64,000 nucleotides of DNA from an uncultured Psychrobacter sp. GTDB lineage: Bacteria > Pseudomonadota > Gammaproteobacteria > Pseudomonadales > Moraxellaceae. Both the position numbers and the translations under genes were made by a program. The notes beneath the pieces are model-generated. The model worked only from the letters and a program-made list of their open reading frames with translations, did no database searches and had not been told where the DNA came from. Every line of letters begins with the position of its first letter. The stretch's first letter is position 1. The DNA is taken from positions 186,001-250,000 of the forward strand of contig CANMUI010000003.1 of the NCBI GenBank assembly GCA_947501045.1, read 5' to 3'. This document shows, piece by piece, positions 35,751 through 45,045 of the stretch.

Positions 35751-37097
35751 CTACTGCACGATAGCCATCAGCTCAATTTTCAGATCATCAAAACCATTTG
35801 GTACATAAATACAGATAGATTCAGATTTTATCATCTCATCGTACAGCTCCCCTATCGGCTCGATAGTAAAGTAGCTAAATCCAGGTCTTACTGGAATCGC
35901 GCTAGGGACTTGAGTGACATGTGAGATCGGAGTGCCGGGTAGCGCTGACAACACGCGCTTCTCTACCGCATCAGGCGTGGCTATCTTGAAACGACGTGGT
36001 ACGATATCGATCAGCTCATGCATCGGTTGCGATGAGCTGACAGATAGATACAACTGTGTGCTTCTCGTAATCTTATCGCTACTAAGCTCTCCTGTGTAGT
36101 AAGACGGCTTGCTTTGACGTAATGGAATAGAGATAAAGTTGCTGGCAATCACGGTGTTTAGCAGCTCACGGATAATCATAATGATACTAATAAAAGACTC
36201 ATTGGCATTATCGTGATAATAGGCTGGCAAATCACCCACCTTGTACAAGGAGCTAAACGTAGCCAATTGACTAGCGACATTCAATAACGCTTCATAAAGT
36301 CGTTCTGGATGTAACTTGGCATGATTGTACAAATGACTGAGCTGCGAGTAAGCCGTATTTAGGGTATGTAGCAACCAAAAAGAGGCGATATCTGAGGAGC
36401 GGAATTCTAATAAATCATTGTTAGACTGACGATGATGATCGTATAAGGAGCTAGATTTGGTGTTGATCATGGTCATCAAACGGTAGACTTGACTGACCAG
36501 CGCAGGGTTGCTCGCGATATGAACACTAGGGACGATATAATCTTCATCAACTTGATAGATACCTTGAGTGGTGCGATTCAATTTGGCGATAAGTAAAGAC
36601 ACGGTATCTTGACTGAGCGCCTGTGCAGAATGACTCAGCTGCAAGCTTGGTGACAGTTTTATAACGTCAATGACGGCTTCGGCAGCTTCGCTATATAAGT
36701 CTTGCGCCTCAATAGCGCCGCGTACATAGCGCGCTGGATTGTCACTGTGCGGGCTTTGTATATTATTGCCACCACTATGCACAATCTCTAAGCTTAAAAA
36801 CACAAACACCTCATCGCCATTATCTTGCGTATCAAGGGTAATGGCTTTAGGAAGTGCATCAGTGCGCGGTGCTTGGTATATCGTACCATCTGGCAATATA
36901 CCGTAGAGGCTTTGCACGCTTAACAGATTACTCTCTAAAAGCTGCTGATCGATCTGCACATCGGCTATGCCATAAGCATAAGGATGCATCAGCTTCATAC
37001 CAAGCGCTCGCTGCGAGTCATGATGATTGTCTTGAATCTGGAAATGCTGCGGCCGCAAAAACAGCCCCTCTCCCCATAATACTCTGTGTTTACTCAA
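35751..37097 (-). CDS. tssK: T6SS baseplate protein TssK
   Basis: A 448-residue TssK (ImpJ/VasE), which connects the baseplate to the membrane complex. The N-terminal signature VLWGEGLFLRPQHFQIQDNH (about residues 6-25) is characteristic. It is followed by IADVQIDQQLLESNLLSVQS and, near the end, FSYFTIEPIGELYDEMIKSE, as in the receptor-binding-like C-terminal domain. It is cytoplasmic. It lies 10 bases after the lipoprotein gene and 113 bases before tssL, on the same strand. Confidence 0.95.
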   Translation of the reverse strand: MSKHRVLWGEGLFLRPQHFQIQDNHHDSQRALGMKLMHPYAYGIADVQIDQQLLESNLLSVQSLYGILPDGTIYQAPRTDALPKAITLDTQDNGDEVFVFLSLEIVHSGGNNIQSPHSDNPARYVRGAIEAQDLYSEAAEAVIDVIKLSPSLQLSHSAQALSQDTVSLLIAKLNRTTQGIYQVDEDYIVPSVHIASNPALVSQVYRLMTMINTKSSSLYDHHRQSNNDLLEFRSSDIASFWLLHTLNTAYSQLSHLYNHAKLHPERLYEALLNVASQLATFSSLYKVGDLPAYYHDNANESFISIIMIIRELLNTVIASNFISIPLRQSKPSYYTGELSSDKITRSTQLYLSVSSSQPMHELIDIVPRRFKIATPDAVEKRVLSALPGTPISHVTQVPSAIPVRPGFSYFTIEPIGELYDEMIKSESICIYVPNGFDDLKIELMAIVQ

Positions 37098-37106
37098 AGC
37101 AATCTC

Positions 37107-37862
37107 CTACAAGCAACTGACTAGTGGCTGCTGGTAATGTTTAAGTTTGATGGTGAATGTAGGTGCTAATTCTGGATTGACCCCCTCAACGAGGGTCACA
37201 TCACAGGCGCCTACATTGATGATAAGTGGCGTATCAAAGTCGATACTACTGATCGGTATCAGCAGCTGCGAGCGCTTTTTGGTGTATCTTAGACCCACTT
37301 TAATAGCGATGAAATTGGCTTCTTGCGGAACCGTAAGGGTCAAACTGCTATCGCGATTGGGAATAATACTAACTTCTTTAAAGGCCAGCTCTTCAAGCTG
37401 TGTAAACTGACCTTCTTCTTCTAAAAACGCAATATAAGCCGTACTGGCTGTGCCTTGTTTACTGCGCCCAGCATTGGCGTTGATGGTGGGTTTGATAGTC
37501 AGGGTGAGCTGTTGGCGTTTTAGTTGTTCTTGCAAGATTTGCTGTTCTGCGCTCATAGCTTCGAGTTGTTGCTGCTGCTGCGCAAGCTGGACTTTGAGAT
37601 CTTGTAAATCATCGTCAGCGTAACTTAAGTGACTTGCGCTATTGATGCTCTCTTTATCGTTAATAATGGCGTTTTTTATCCTATCAGAAGTCGGTAATTT
37701 ATCAGTTAGCACTGATGATTTGCTAAGAGATGCTTGGTTATTTAACTGGCTGGCTTGACTGCCTATCTGGCTACTTGTTTGACTGAGCGGATTGCTACTA
37801 CAGCCGGCTAACAGAGCGCTAATCACCCAACTGACTGCTATTATTTTTATTGATAATGACAT
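37107..37862 (-). CDS. T6SS-associated lipoprotein, TssJ candidate
   Basis: A 251-residue lipoprotein with lipobox LLAGC (cysteine about residue 21). A long Ser/Gln-rich linker and a coiled-coil-like Gln-rich stretch (about 85-115, QLAQQQQQLEAMSAEQQ) lead to a beta-rich C-terminal domain (about 120-251) with LTLTVPQEANFIAIKVGLRY and a cysteine pair. TssJ is the outer-membrane lipoprotein of the T6SS, a transthyretin-like domain that holds TssM. Position beside tssK and the envelope location fit TssJ, but the protein is longer than usual and the match is not clear. It may be an unrelated lipoprotein. Confidence 0.5.
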   Translation of the reverse strand: MSLSIKIIAVSWVISALLAGCSSNPLSQTSSQIGSQASQLNNQASLSKSSVLTDKLPTSDRIKNAIINDKESINSASHLSYADDDLQDLKVQLAQQQQQLEAMSAEQQILQEQLKRQQLTLTIKPTINANAGRSKQGTASTAYIAFLEEEGQFTQLEELAFKEVSIIPNRDSSLTLTVPQEANFIAIKVGLRYTKKRSQLLIPISSIDFDTPLIINVGACDVTLVEGVNPELAPTFTIKLKHYQQPLVSCL

Positions 37863-37917
37863 ACATCTGTCCGTATTTTTAAGTGGCTATTTTAAATTCA
37901 TTCAATGCTCTATTTTG

Positions 37918-39039
37918 TTATTGACTGGTTAAAAGCTCCGCCATCTCTGGGCGTCCAAGCACGCCTTTTTTGCGCAGCTCAACATGACCAAGATCCATCA
38001 TTCGCCAGTCACCTCCCCACACAAGTCCGGCCGATTTAGCTACTTTACCATATAACTTATATCCTTGCATCGCCCAAGGATCTTTTTCGCTAATCACAAT
38101 TTTGCCATTTCTAATAAAGGCACTATCCCCAGCAAGACCGAACTGATGATAGCTTTTATACGAGCCAGCTTTGGTCACTTGAGACCCTTTTTTGAGAAGT
38201 CGAGCTTGTCTTTCAGGGCTGCGATAGCCCTCTAGTAGCACCATGTCATAACCGTACTGATCACTCATTACTTTATATACAGTCAATAGTCGTTGGACGA
38301 ATTCAGAGTTCATCTTTTTCCAATTGCGATCAGCGTTTTTGATATTGATGTGACCATTATTTATATGTGATGTCAGGATGTCACCAGAGTAACCGCTGGT
38401 ATGATCTTGAACGTTTAGATCAGATAAATCAGGTTCAGGCAATATAAGCGCTCGCCCAGCTTGCGGCGCCTCAGTAGTATCAGGCCAATACCCTTCCTCA
38501 ATTTGCGTGGCTTGATAACTTGCAAGCTCAGCTTCAAGCTCAGCAAACAGCTCCTCTGGTGGTGGTGGCGGTGGACGCAAGCGCTCCCCCATTAATAGCT
38601 GATTGATTTGTGAGTTGGCGGTACTAACTTTGGAATCTTGAACGTGGTACACCTCAAGAGCGTTGTTCGAGATAAGGGCATAGCACAGCCCCGCTGTCGC
38701 CGCGATAATGAGCACAGACAGTGCAGAGATAACAGAAACTTTAGAAAAATCAGTACGAGATAAGCGGTTAAGCGTTTTCTTAAAACGAGGCAACATCCCT
38801 ATCACCACTAATTTTATTGACGATCCTTTAAATTTATTTGTAGCTAAACGCTTAACAGCTTCTTTTGCCTGATTATTTTTTAATTTATCGAAGAGTCGTG
38901 CACAAAGTTGCCGATCAAAAAGCATGACGATGACGACAACAGAGATCAAGGTAAAGACAAAAATGGCTAGATAAATCATAAAGTAAGTGACGACTACATT
39001 TACTAAAGCTGACATAATTGTACTATTTTGTTCAGTCAT
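37918..39039 (-). CDS. tagX: T6SS-associated peptidoglycan endopeptidase TagX
   Basis: A 373-residue membrane-anchored peptidase with helices at about 12-42 and 101-122, a run of six prolines near residue 156 and a C-terminal M15-type zinc peptidase domain (about 230-373). Zinc and catalytic motifs are visible: LLEGYRSPERQARL, SYHQFGLAGDSAF (H-x6-D pattern) and DLGHVEL (catalytic Asp and zinc His). In Acinetobacter, TagX is an L,D-endopeptidase needed to pass the T6SS through the cell wall. It heads the minus-strand unit and is divergent from the tssM unit. Another M15 role is possible, but location favours TagX. Confidence 0.85.
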   Translation of the reverse strand: MTEQNSTIMSALVNVVVTYFMIYLAIFVFTLISVVVIVMLFDRQLCARLFDKLKNNQAKEAVKRLATNKFKGSSIKLVVIGMLPRFKKTLNRLSRTDFSKVSVISALSVLIIAATAGLCYALISNNALEVYHVQDSKVSTANSQINQLLMGERLRPPPPPPEELFAELEAELASYQATQIEEGYWPDTTEAPQAGRALILPEPDLSDLNVQDHTSGYSGDILTSHINNGHINIKNADRNWKKMNSEFVQRLLTVYKVMSDQYGYDMVLLEGYRSPERQARLLKKGSQVTKAGSYKSYHQFGLAGDSAFIRNGKIVISEKDPWAMQGYKLYGKVAKSAGLVWGGDWRMMDLGHVELRKKGVLGRPEMAELLTSQ

Positions 39040-39340
39040 AATATATAGTCAGTCGTAATTATTATTGAAACATTATTTCTAACGATACCTTAACCCTTAT
39101 TACACATAAGTTTTATTGAATAAATAATCTAAACGAAATCTGCCACTTAGTTTCTAAATCGAAAATCTATTGATTTTACTATGCCTAAATAGTGAACTTA
39201 AGTAGAAAATATAATTAAAATACTCTAGAATAGATAGTCTTATACTATGCAACTTTGTTGATCTTTATAAAACTGCAGGAGTAAATCAACAGAGCAGTAG
39301 CTAAGTACATAAGTCAAATAAGAAAAGGGGATTTGCACCA
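39040..39340. other. Divergent promoter region between the two left T6SS units
   Basis: 301 bases, strongly AT-rich, with no ORF or RNA recognised. It must drive tagX-tssK-tssL leftward and the tssM unit rightward. TATACT at 39241-39246 is a possible -10 for the plus strand, but no good -35 is placed before it. No clear operator was seen. Confidence 0.4.
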
Positions 39341-41008
39341 GTGGCTGCAACAAGAATAATAAGGTATGGTCGCTTAATCTTTATGATGCTGTTAGCTGTC
39401 TACCTTATATTGGCCTGGATGTACTTTAAGGACAATGCTGAGCAACTTAATTCTTCTGGTTTGTTGTTGTGGTTTATGGTCATTCCACTGCTGTTTATTG
39501 GCGCTATCGTAGCGACAAAATGGTGGCAAAAAAGAATAGATCACAAAGAAAGTGATGAGCCTAAAGCTGCTCATGAAAAGACAAGCGTGCAGACGCATGA
39601 TACTTATAAGCTATTTATACACAGTAGTGTTAGTCTGCCTGAAGGCAGCTCTTGGTCTGAAGTCATTAACAATCAAGAAGATCTTACCTCACTAAGTGAT
39701 ACGCTAACTGATTTTGATGGCCTGCCGCTACTCACAAAACCTATTGCAGGTTTAACAGAGCCAGAACCACTGCCCTATTATGATACATATAATGAAGAGA
39801 CAACAGATACAGATATTAGTCCGTTGACCTTACGCTTATACGCTTTACTTGATGAGCAGCTCTCCTTAAATGCAGGTCTATTATCAAGGCTGGCCCAATA
39901 CTTTGCTGCTTATCAGCCCCCTGCTAATGAACCTAATTCTGCTGTCCATATCCACCCTGAGTGGCAGCAGCGTTACTTGATTAGTGCTGATTTCAGCGCT
40001 CATGAAAGTGATGCCGATAATACCTTATTTAATACTACAAACATAGCACCTGCGAAACTGTCTATCTATTTGGTTCTACCTGCTAGCGCTGATGCCACGC
40101 TACTAAGCATGGCTATAGAAGAACAAATGCTGGCACACGGTATTCCTAAAGCACGATTCTTTATTACTCCTGTTACTACTGATATTACTGATGAGCCAGA
40201 TGCAATAGCGTCGACTACTCTACAAACCCCTATCGATTTTATCAATGCCCATTTGCTGCTCTTATCACAATCTACCGATCCTGAGATTTGCTTGTTACTT
40301 ATTGCTGACTCGCAAATTAATGAAGCATGGCTGGAAGAGCAGTTGACGGCTACTGATTTTTCAAACGCTACCGATTCAGCCAATCCCTCTAGCCTTGTTC
40401 CCACTGAAGCTGGCGCGTTATTAACGTTTTATAATCAAGCAGCTCAAGACGTGCTCAACATTGATAGTAGCACCGCCTTTTTATTCACCAAGGTTAATGA
40501 ATCTAACGATACGACTAAAAATGGTACAGCGAATACTAATAGCTTTATTACTCAGCGTCTAAGCTACTCTAGGCATCTAAACATTGTAAGAGATTTACTC
40601 GTTGATCATTCGTTCTCCTTAACCCCAACAAACATAGCGGAGTCAAAAACGACTGATTTCTCCATAATAAATAATAAAAAAATAACGGATAAGGATAACA
40701 AAACTAAAGTTCTCTTTTATGAAAGTAATATTACCGCTATATCTGATATCAATCCAGAAGTGCAACCTTATGATACGTCCGTATTCTCAAACTTTACCGA
40801 AGCCTTCATTGAGCATGGCGCGCTCATAAATACCTATCATTTAGGCTCATACATGACAGCAAATGTTTGGTTAAAATCGTTCATTAGTCTGTCATTATTT
40901 GTTAGCCTAGTTTATGATGACCAACAAGAGTCCGAAGAAATATTTTTAATTACCCAGCATCAGCATTCTTGCTTGCTATGGACAGTAGACGCTAAACCGA
41001 CAATTTAA
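39341..41008 (+). CDS. Membrane protein of unknown function beside tssM
   Basis: A 555-residue protein starting at GTG. Two membrane helices lie near the N terminus (about residues 12-28 and 41-60) with a short loop between them, so both the N terminus and the long body should be cytoplasmic. The body (about 70-555) is acidic, Thr/Asp-rich and alternates helix and strand. It has SIYLVLPASADATLLSMAIE (about 246-265) and ICLLLIADSQINEAWLEEQL (about 312-331), but no catalytic motif I can name. It is the first gene of the tssM unit, 80 bases before tssM. By context it is a T6SS accessory or membrane-complex partner. Confidence 0.6.
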   Translation: MAATRIIRYGRLIFMMLLAVYLILAWMYFKDNAEQLNSSGLLLWFMVIPLLFIGAIVATKWWQKRIDHKESDEPKAAHEKTSVQTHDTYKLFIHSSVSLPEGSSWSEVINNQEDLTSLSDTLTDFDGLPLLTKPIAGLTEPEPLPYYDTYNEETTDTDISPLTLRLYALLDEQLSLNAGLLSRLAQYFAAYQPPANEPNSAVHIHPEWQQRYLISADFSAHESDADNTLFNTTNIAPAKLSIYLVLPASADATLLSMAIEEQMLAHGIPKARFFITPVTTDITDEPDAIASTTLQTPIDFINAHLLLLSQSTDPEICLLLIADSQINEAWLEEQLTATDFSNATDSANPSSLVPTEAGALLTFYNQAAQDVLNIDSSTAFLFTKVNESNDTTKNGTANTNSFITQRLSYSRHLNIVRDLLVDHSFSLTPTNIAESKTTDFSIINNKKITDKDNKTKVLFYESNITAISDINPEVQPYDTSVFSNFTEAFIEHGALINTYHLGSYMTANVWLKSFISLSLFVSLVYDDQQESEEIFLITQHQHSCLLWTVDAKPTI

Positions 41009-41088
41009 ATGCAGCTATTGATAGCGTAGCGACACTTTATTTTTATAAAAACTCATTATTTATCTTAAGATCAGATTAGGTAGCAAGT

Positions 41089-44000
41089 ATGTTTTCAAGG
41101 TTTTTTCATCTTATCTACAATCCAAGAGTGTTGCTGGTCTTGGGAATCATAGTTGCTCTAGTTTTGCTGTATGACTACGTGACCATCGAAACCTTTTTTA
41201 CTATCGTTGGCATACTGGTAGCGGCCGTAGTGCTGGGAGGGATTGGCTACTATTTTTGGCAAAAGCGTAAAAAAGCCTCAGAGGATCTAGCCAATTTAGT
41301 AGAAGATAATGCTGATGAAGATCGAAGTGACAAACCAGATGCTGCCAAAGATGAAAACGCGCAAGAAGTACAAGCGCTGCGCCAGCAAATGCAAGACGCT
41401 ATCAAAACCATTCGTAAATCAAAGATCGGTGATCAAACCGGTAAAGCGGCCCTATATGAGCTGCCATGGTATATGGTCATTGGTAATCCAGCAGCAGGTA
41501 AAAGCTCAGCGGTACTGCATTCTGGACTTAAGTTTCCGTTTATGGAGAAAACCAACACCCTATCAGTAAAAGGAGTTGGCGGTACGCGTAACTGTGATTG
41601 GTTCTTTTCTACCGAAGGTATTTTGCTCGATACTGCGGGTCGCTACTCAGTCTATGAGGAAGATCGCTCAGAGTGGTTGTCCTTCTTAAATTTGCTTAAA
41701 AAGAACCGTCCTAAAGCACCCATTAATGGCATTATTATCGCCGTTAGTATCGCTGAGCTGACTAAAAACGATCCCAGCTACGCGCTAGATTTGGCAAAAA
41801 ACCTACGTAGCCGCGTACAAGACTTGACTGAGCAATTAGAAGTTTATGCGCCCGTCTATGTGGTCTTTACCAAAATGGATCTGATCTCAGGCTTTCGTGA
41901 CTTTTTCCATGACTATGAGCAAGAGGATCGCGAGCAAGTCTGGGGCGCTACCATCCCCTATCCGGATGATCCTGAGAGTATTAACATCACTGATATCTTT
42001 GAAGAGCATTTTGGCATCTTGGTCAATGGTCTCAAAGATTTAAGCACCACTAAGCTGTCCCTACGTCATCAGCGTACCGTATCGCCAAGCCTAATGACTT
42101 TCCCCATGGAGTTTCAATCCCTGCGTCCAATGATCAGAACGCTGATGCATGCCTTGTTTGAGGACAACCCTTTTCAGTTCAAGCCTATACTGCGCGGATT
42201 TTATTTCACCAGTGCTCTGCAAGAAGGGCAAGTTAGCAGTCAGATGACGCTGCAAATGGTACAAAACTATGACCTAAAGCCGCCAGCGGTGCCTTTGGGT
42301 GCTCAACATGAAGCGCTGGACAAGCCGTACTTTTTACAAGATTTGTTCTCTAAAGTGATCTTAAAAGATAAACATCTGGTCAAGCAGTACAAAAACCGTA
42401 ACAAGCGTAGTTATCGCGCCCTTGCCACCCTTGCCGCTGTGACTGCTTTGTGCGCCGCCGTGGGGTTATGGACTTGGTCATATACCAACAATAAGCAATT
42501 GACTGAACGCGTGGTAGCTGACCTGCAGCAAGTGGCGCAGCTGCAACAAGACGCTAATGGCGATCTGCAGTCTCAGCTTGAGTCGCTTAACATCTTACAA
42601 AGCCGGATAGAGCAGCTTGAGGGCTATGAGGAGGATCGACCGCTGGCGCTTGGTTTTGGTTTGTATCAAGGCGATAAGCTCAAACAAAAGCTACTGAGCG
42701 AGTACTATAACGGTGTAGGCATCATTGTGCTAACGCCAACCAAACAAAACATCGAGCGCTTCTTGACAGAAGTCAGTGCTAATGCGGCACAGTTAAAACG
42801 CCAAGAAGCGACGCCAGTGGACGCCACTGAAGTGACAGCAGGTGACACCTATATTCAATCCAACCCAACCGATATAGAAGATGCTTACAATGCACTCAAA
42901 GCTTATCTAATGCTAGGCAGTCACGATCATTTAGAGACCAGCCATTTAAGCGATCAGATGACGCGCTTTTGGCGCACTTGGCTTGATGCCAATCGTGCGG
43001 ATATGCCGCGTGAACAGATGATCCGGCAAGCTGAGCGTATTTTGACCTTTACGATGGCACATGCTGATGACCCTGCTTTCCCGATTATCCAAAACGATTT
43101 GGGACTGGTGGATAAAACCCGCAGCACCTTGTCTGCTGCGAGCAAAGGCCAGCCTGCTCGCGAGCGCGTTTACTCTGAGATCAAAATGCGAGCGTCAGCG
43201 CGCTTCCCTGCAGTCACGGTCGCCCAAATTATCCAAGATAATGATAACGAAGCCCTACTTGGCGGTTACGCGGTCTCAGGCACTTTTACCAAACCCGCGT
43301 GGGACGATTTTATTAGTGATGAGATTGATAAAGCGGCCACAACCAGAGTAGTAGCCGATGACTGGGTGCTCGCCACTAGTAGTCAAGATGACCTTACGCT
43401 AACCGGTAGCCCTGAGCAAATTCGTCAATATTTGGTTAACCGCTATAAGCAAGAGTATATCGGCGAGTGGAAACGTTTTTTATCGCAAGTTTATATCCGT
43501 GATAGTGAAGACTTTGAGGATCATGCGATGTTATTAAATCAGCTGTCCAATAGCGCAGAATCCCCGCTAAAAACCTTGTATGAAACAGTCGATCGCCAAA
43601 CCCAATGGGACAATCAAGCTGCCCTGTCTGCAACTAGTGGCGCAGGATCGCGGCGCTCCTTTGTCAATTGGTTTAAGCAAACCATACTGCGTCAAAGCCC
43701 AGCGGAGCTGCGTCAAGCCGAAGCGGCGCTCAATAATGGTAGCTCTAATGAAGAAGCATCTGCTGCGCCAGCAAGCTCAGGAGTTATCGCTCAAGAGTTC
43801 TCCTCTATTCATGCTTTGGTAACGCCAAGAGAGGACAATCAGGATTTATCCTTATTAGATAACTATCTTGCCAGCTTGGGTAATATCAGAACGCGCTTTA
43901 ACAATATCGCCCGTAGCGGTGATATCGGCCCTGACGCCCTATTGTTCGCTTCACAAACCCTAAGCCCTGATGGCTCTGAGCTGACTAAATCCCTGCAAAT

Positions 44001-45045
44001 TTTAGATGAGCAAATCTTAAGCCAAGCCAACTCTGAGATCAAACAATTGGTACGACCGCTACTGAGCGAACCGCTCACCCGCTCGTTTAATATGTTACTC
44101 ACGCCAACCAAGGCTGAGATCAACAAAGTCTGGCAAGCACAAGTACATAAGCCTTTCCTTGATAACTTAGCCGGTAAGTACCCCTTTACCGCCAACGCTA
44201 ATTTGGAGGCCACGCCTGCTGAGATTGGTCAATTCTTTGGTGAAGACGGCTATGTAGCAAAGTTCGTTAATGAGACTTTATCGCCCTTTATCATTCGCCG
44301 CGGTGATCAGATCTCAAGTAAGATCTGGAACGGCGCAGGATTAGGACTTAACCCGAAGTTTGTCGCTGATTTTGGTCGCTACTTTGTTAATTATACAGGC
44401 AGCAATAGTGCGGGCGGTTCAGGCGCTGCTAGCACGCCTAATCAAACCACTTTTCAGATTATGCCACTGCCAGTAAGCGGTCTGACCGAATACACCATCG
44501 TCGTCGATGGTCAGCAGCTACGGTACCGGATGGGCACACAAGCTTGGACGACCTTTGTCTGGCCCAATCCAAGTAGTCAGCCGGGCGCGAGTATCAGAGC
44601 CAAAGACTATGATGGCAAAGACTATACGGTCTTTGAGGAAGCCGGTAGCTTTGGGGTTGAGCGCCTTATCAATAGCGCGCGCCGTACTGAGCTTGGTGAT
44701 GATATCTTTGAGATGGCGTGGACAGGTGATGGGATCACCGTTCCTGTACGCTTTAGAATCATTAGCGGTAGCAGCAATACCGCCACTCAAGGCCGCTCTA
44801 ACAACCCGTTTACTGGTATGAAACTGCCCGCTGAGATTATCGCCCTTGGGGTTACGCGCACTGCCAAACCAATTGTTGACAATAGTAGCGACAGCAATAC
44901 CGCTACTGTTAATAGTAACAATAACGATGGCAATAATGAGCCTGCACCTAACTCAACTGAGCAAAATGCCGCGCAAGCCAATATAGATAGCAATACGGAC
45001 GCTGCCACTCCTGTTACCTCTCAAACACAGGAGCCAGCGCAATGA
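41089..45045 (+). CDS. tssM: T6SS membrane-complex protein TssM (IcmF)
   Basis: A 1318-residue TssM, above the usual 1100-1250. Two N-terminal helices (about 13-30 and 34-55) lead to a cytoplasmic NTPase-like domain with Walker A GNPAAGKSS (132-140), SVKGVGGTRNCDWFFS and Walker B-like LLDTAGRYSVYEE. A third helix (about 443-462) is followed by the large periplasmic part with DUF1215- and IcmF C-terminal-type segments, ending in a TssJ-binding beta domain. The last 60 residues are low-complexity Asn/Ser/Thr/Asp. It spans the envelope with TssL and TssJ. Its stop overlaps tagF in ATGA. Confidence 0.96.
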   Translation: MFSRFFHLIYNPRVLLVLGIIVALVLLYDYVTIETFFTIVGILVAAVVLGGIGYYFWQKRKKASEDLANLVEDNADEDRSDKPDAAKDENAQEVQALRQQMQDAIKTIRKSKIGDQTGKAALYELPWYMVIGNPAAGKSSAVLHSGLKFPFMEKTNTLSVKGVGGTRNCDWFFSTEGILLDTAGRYSVYEEDRSEWLSFLNLLKKNRPKAPINGIIIAVSIAELTKNDPSYALDLAKNLRSRVQDLTEQLEVYAPVYVVFTKMDLISGFRDFFHDYEQEDREQVWGATIPYPDDPESINITDIFEEHFGILVNGLKDLSTTKLSLRHQRTVSPSLMTFPMEFQSLRPMIRTLMHALFEDNPFQFKPILRGFYFTSALQEGQVSSQMTLQMVQNYDLKPPAVPLGAQHEALDKPYFLQDLFSKVILKDKHLVKQYKNRNKRSYRALATLAAVTALCAAVGLWTWSYTNNKQLTERVVADLQQVAQLQQDANGDLQSQLESLNILQSRIEQLEGYEEDRPLALGFGLYQGDKLKQKLLSEYYNGVGIIVLTPTKQNIERFLTEVSANAAQLKRQEATPVDATEVTAGDTYIQSNPTDIEDAYNALKAYLMLGSHDHLETSHLSDQMTRFWRTWLDANRADMPREQMIRQAERILTFTMAHADDPAFPIIQNDLGLVDKTRSTLSAASKGQPARERVYSEIKMRASARFPAVTVAQIIQDNDNEALLGGYAVSGTFTKPAWDDFISDEIDKAATTRVVADDWVLATSSQDDLTLTGSPEQIRQYLVNRYKQEYIGEWKRFLSQVYIRDSEDFEDHAMLLNQLSNSAESPLKTLYETVDRQTQWDNQAALSATSGAGSRRSFVNWFKQTILRQSPAELRQAEAALNNGSSNEEASAAPASSGVIAQEFSSIHALVTPREDNQDLSLLDNYLASLGNIRTRFNNIARSGDIGPDALLFASQTLSPDGSELTKSLQILDEQILSQANSEIKQLVRPLLSEPLTRSFNMLLTPTKAEINKVWQAQVHKPFLDNLAGKYPFTANANLEATPAEIGQFFGEDGYVAKFVNETLSPFIIRRGDQISSKIWNGAGLGLNPKFVADFGRYFVNYTGSNSAGGSGAASTPNQTTFQIMPLPVSGLTEYTIVVDGQQLRYRMGTQAWTTFVWPNPSSQPGASIRAKDYDGKDYTVFEEAGSFGVERLINSARRTELGDDIFEMAWTGDGITVPVRFRIISGSSNTATQGRSNNPFTGMKLPAEIIALGVTRTAKPIVDNSSDSNTATVNSNNNDGNNEPAPNSTEQNAAQANIDSNTDAATPVTSQTQEPAQ

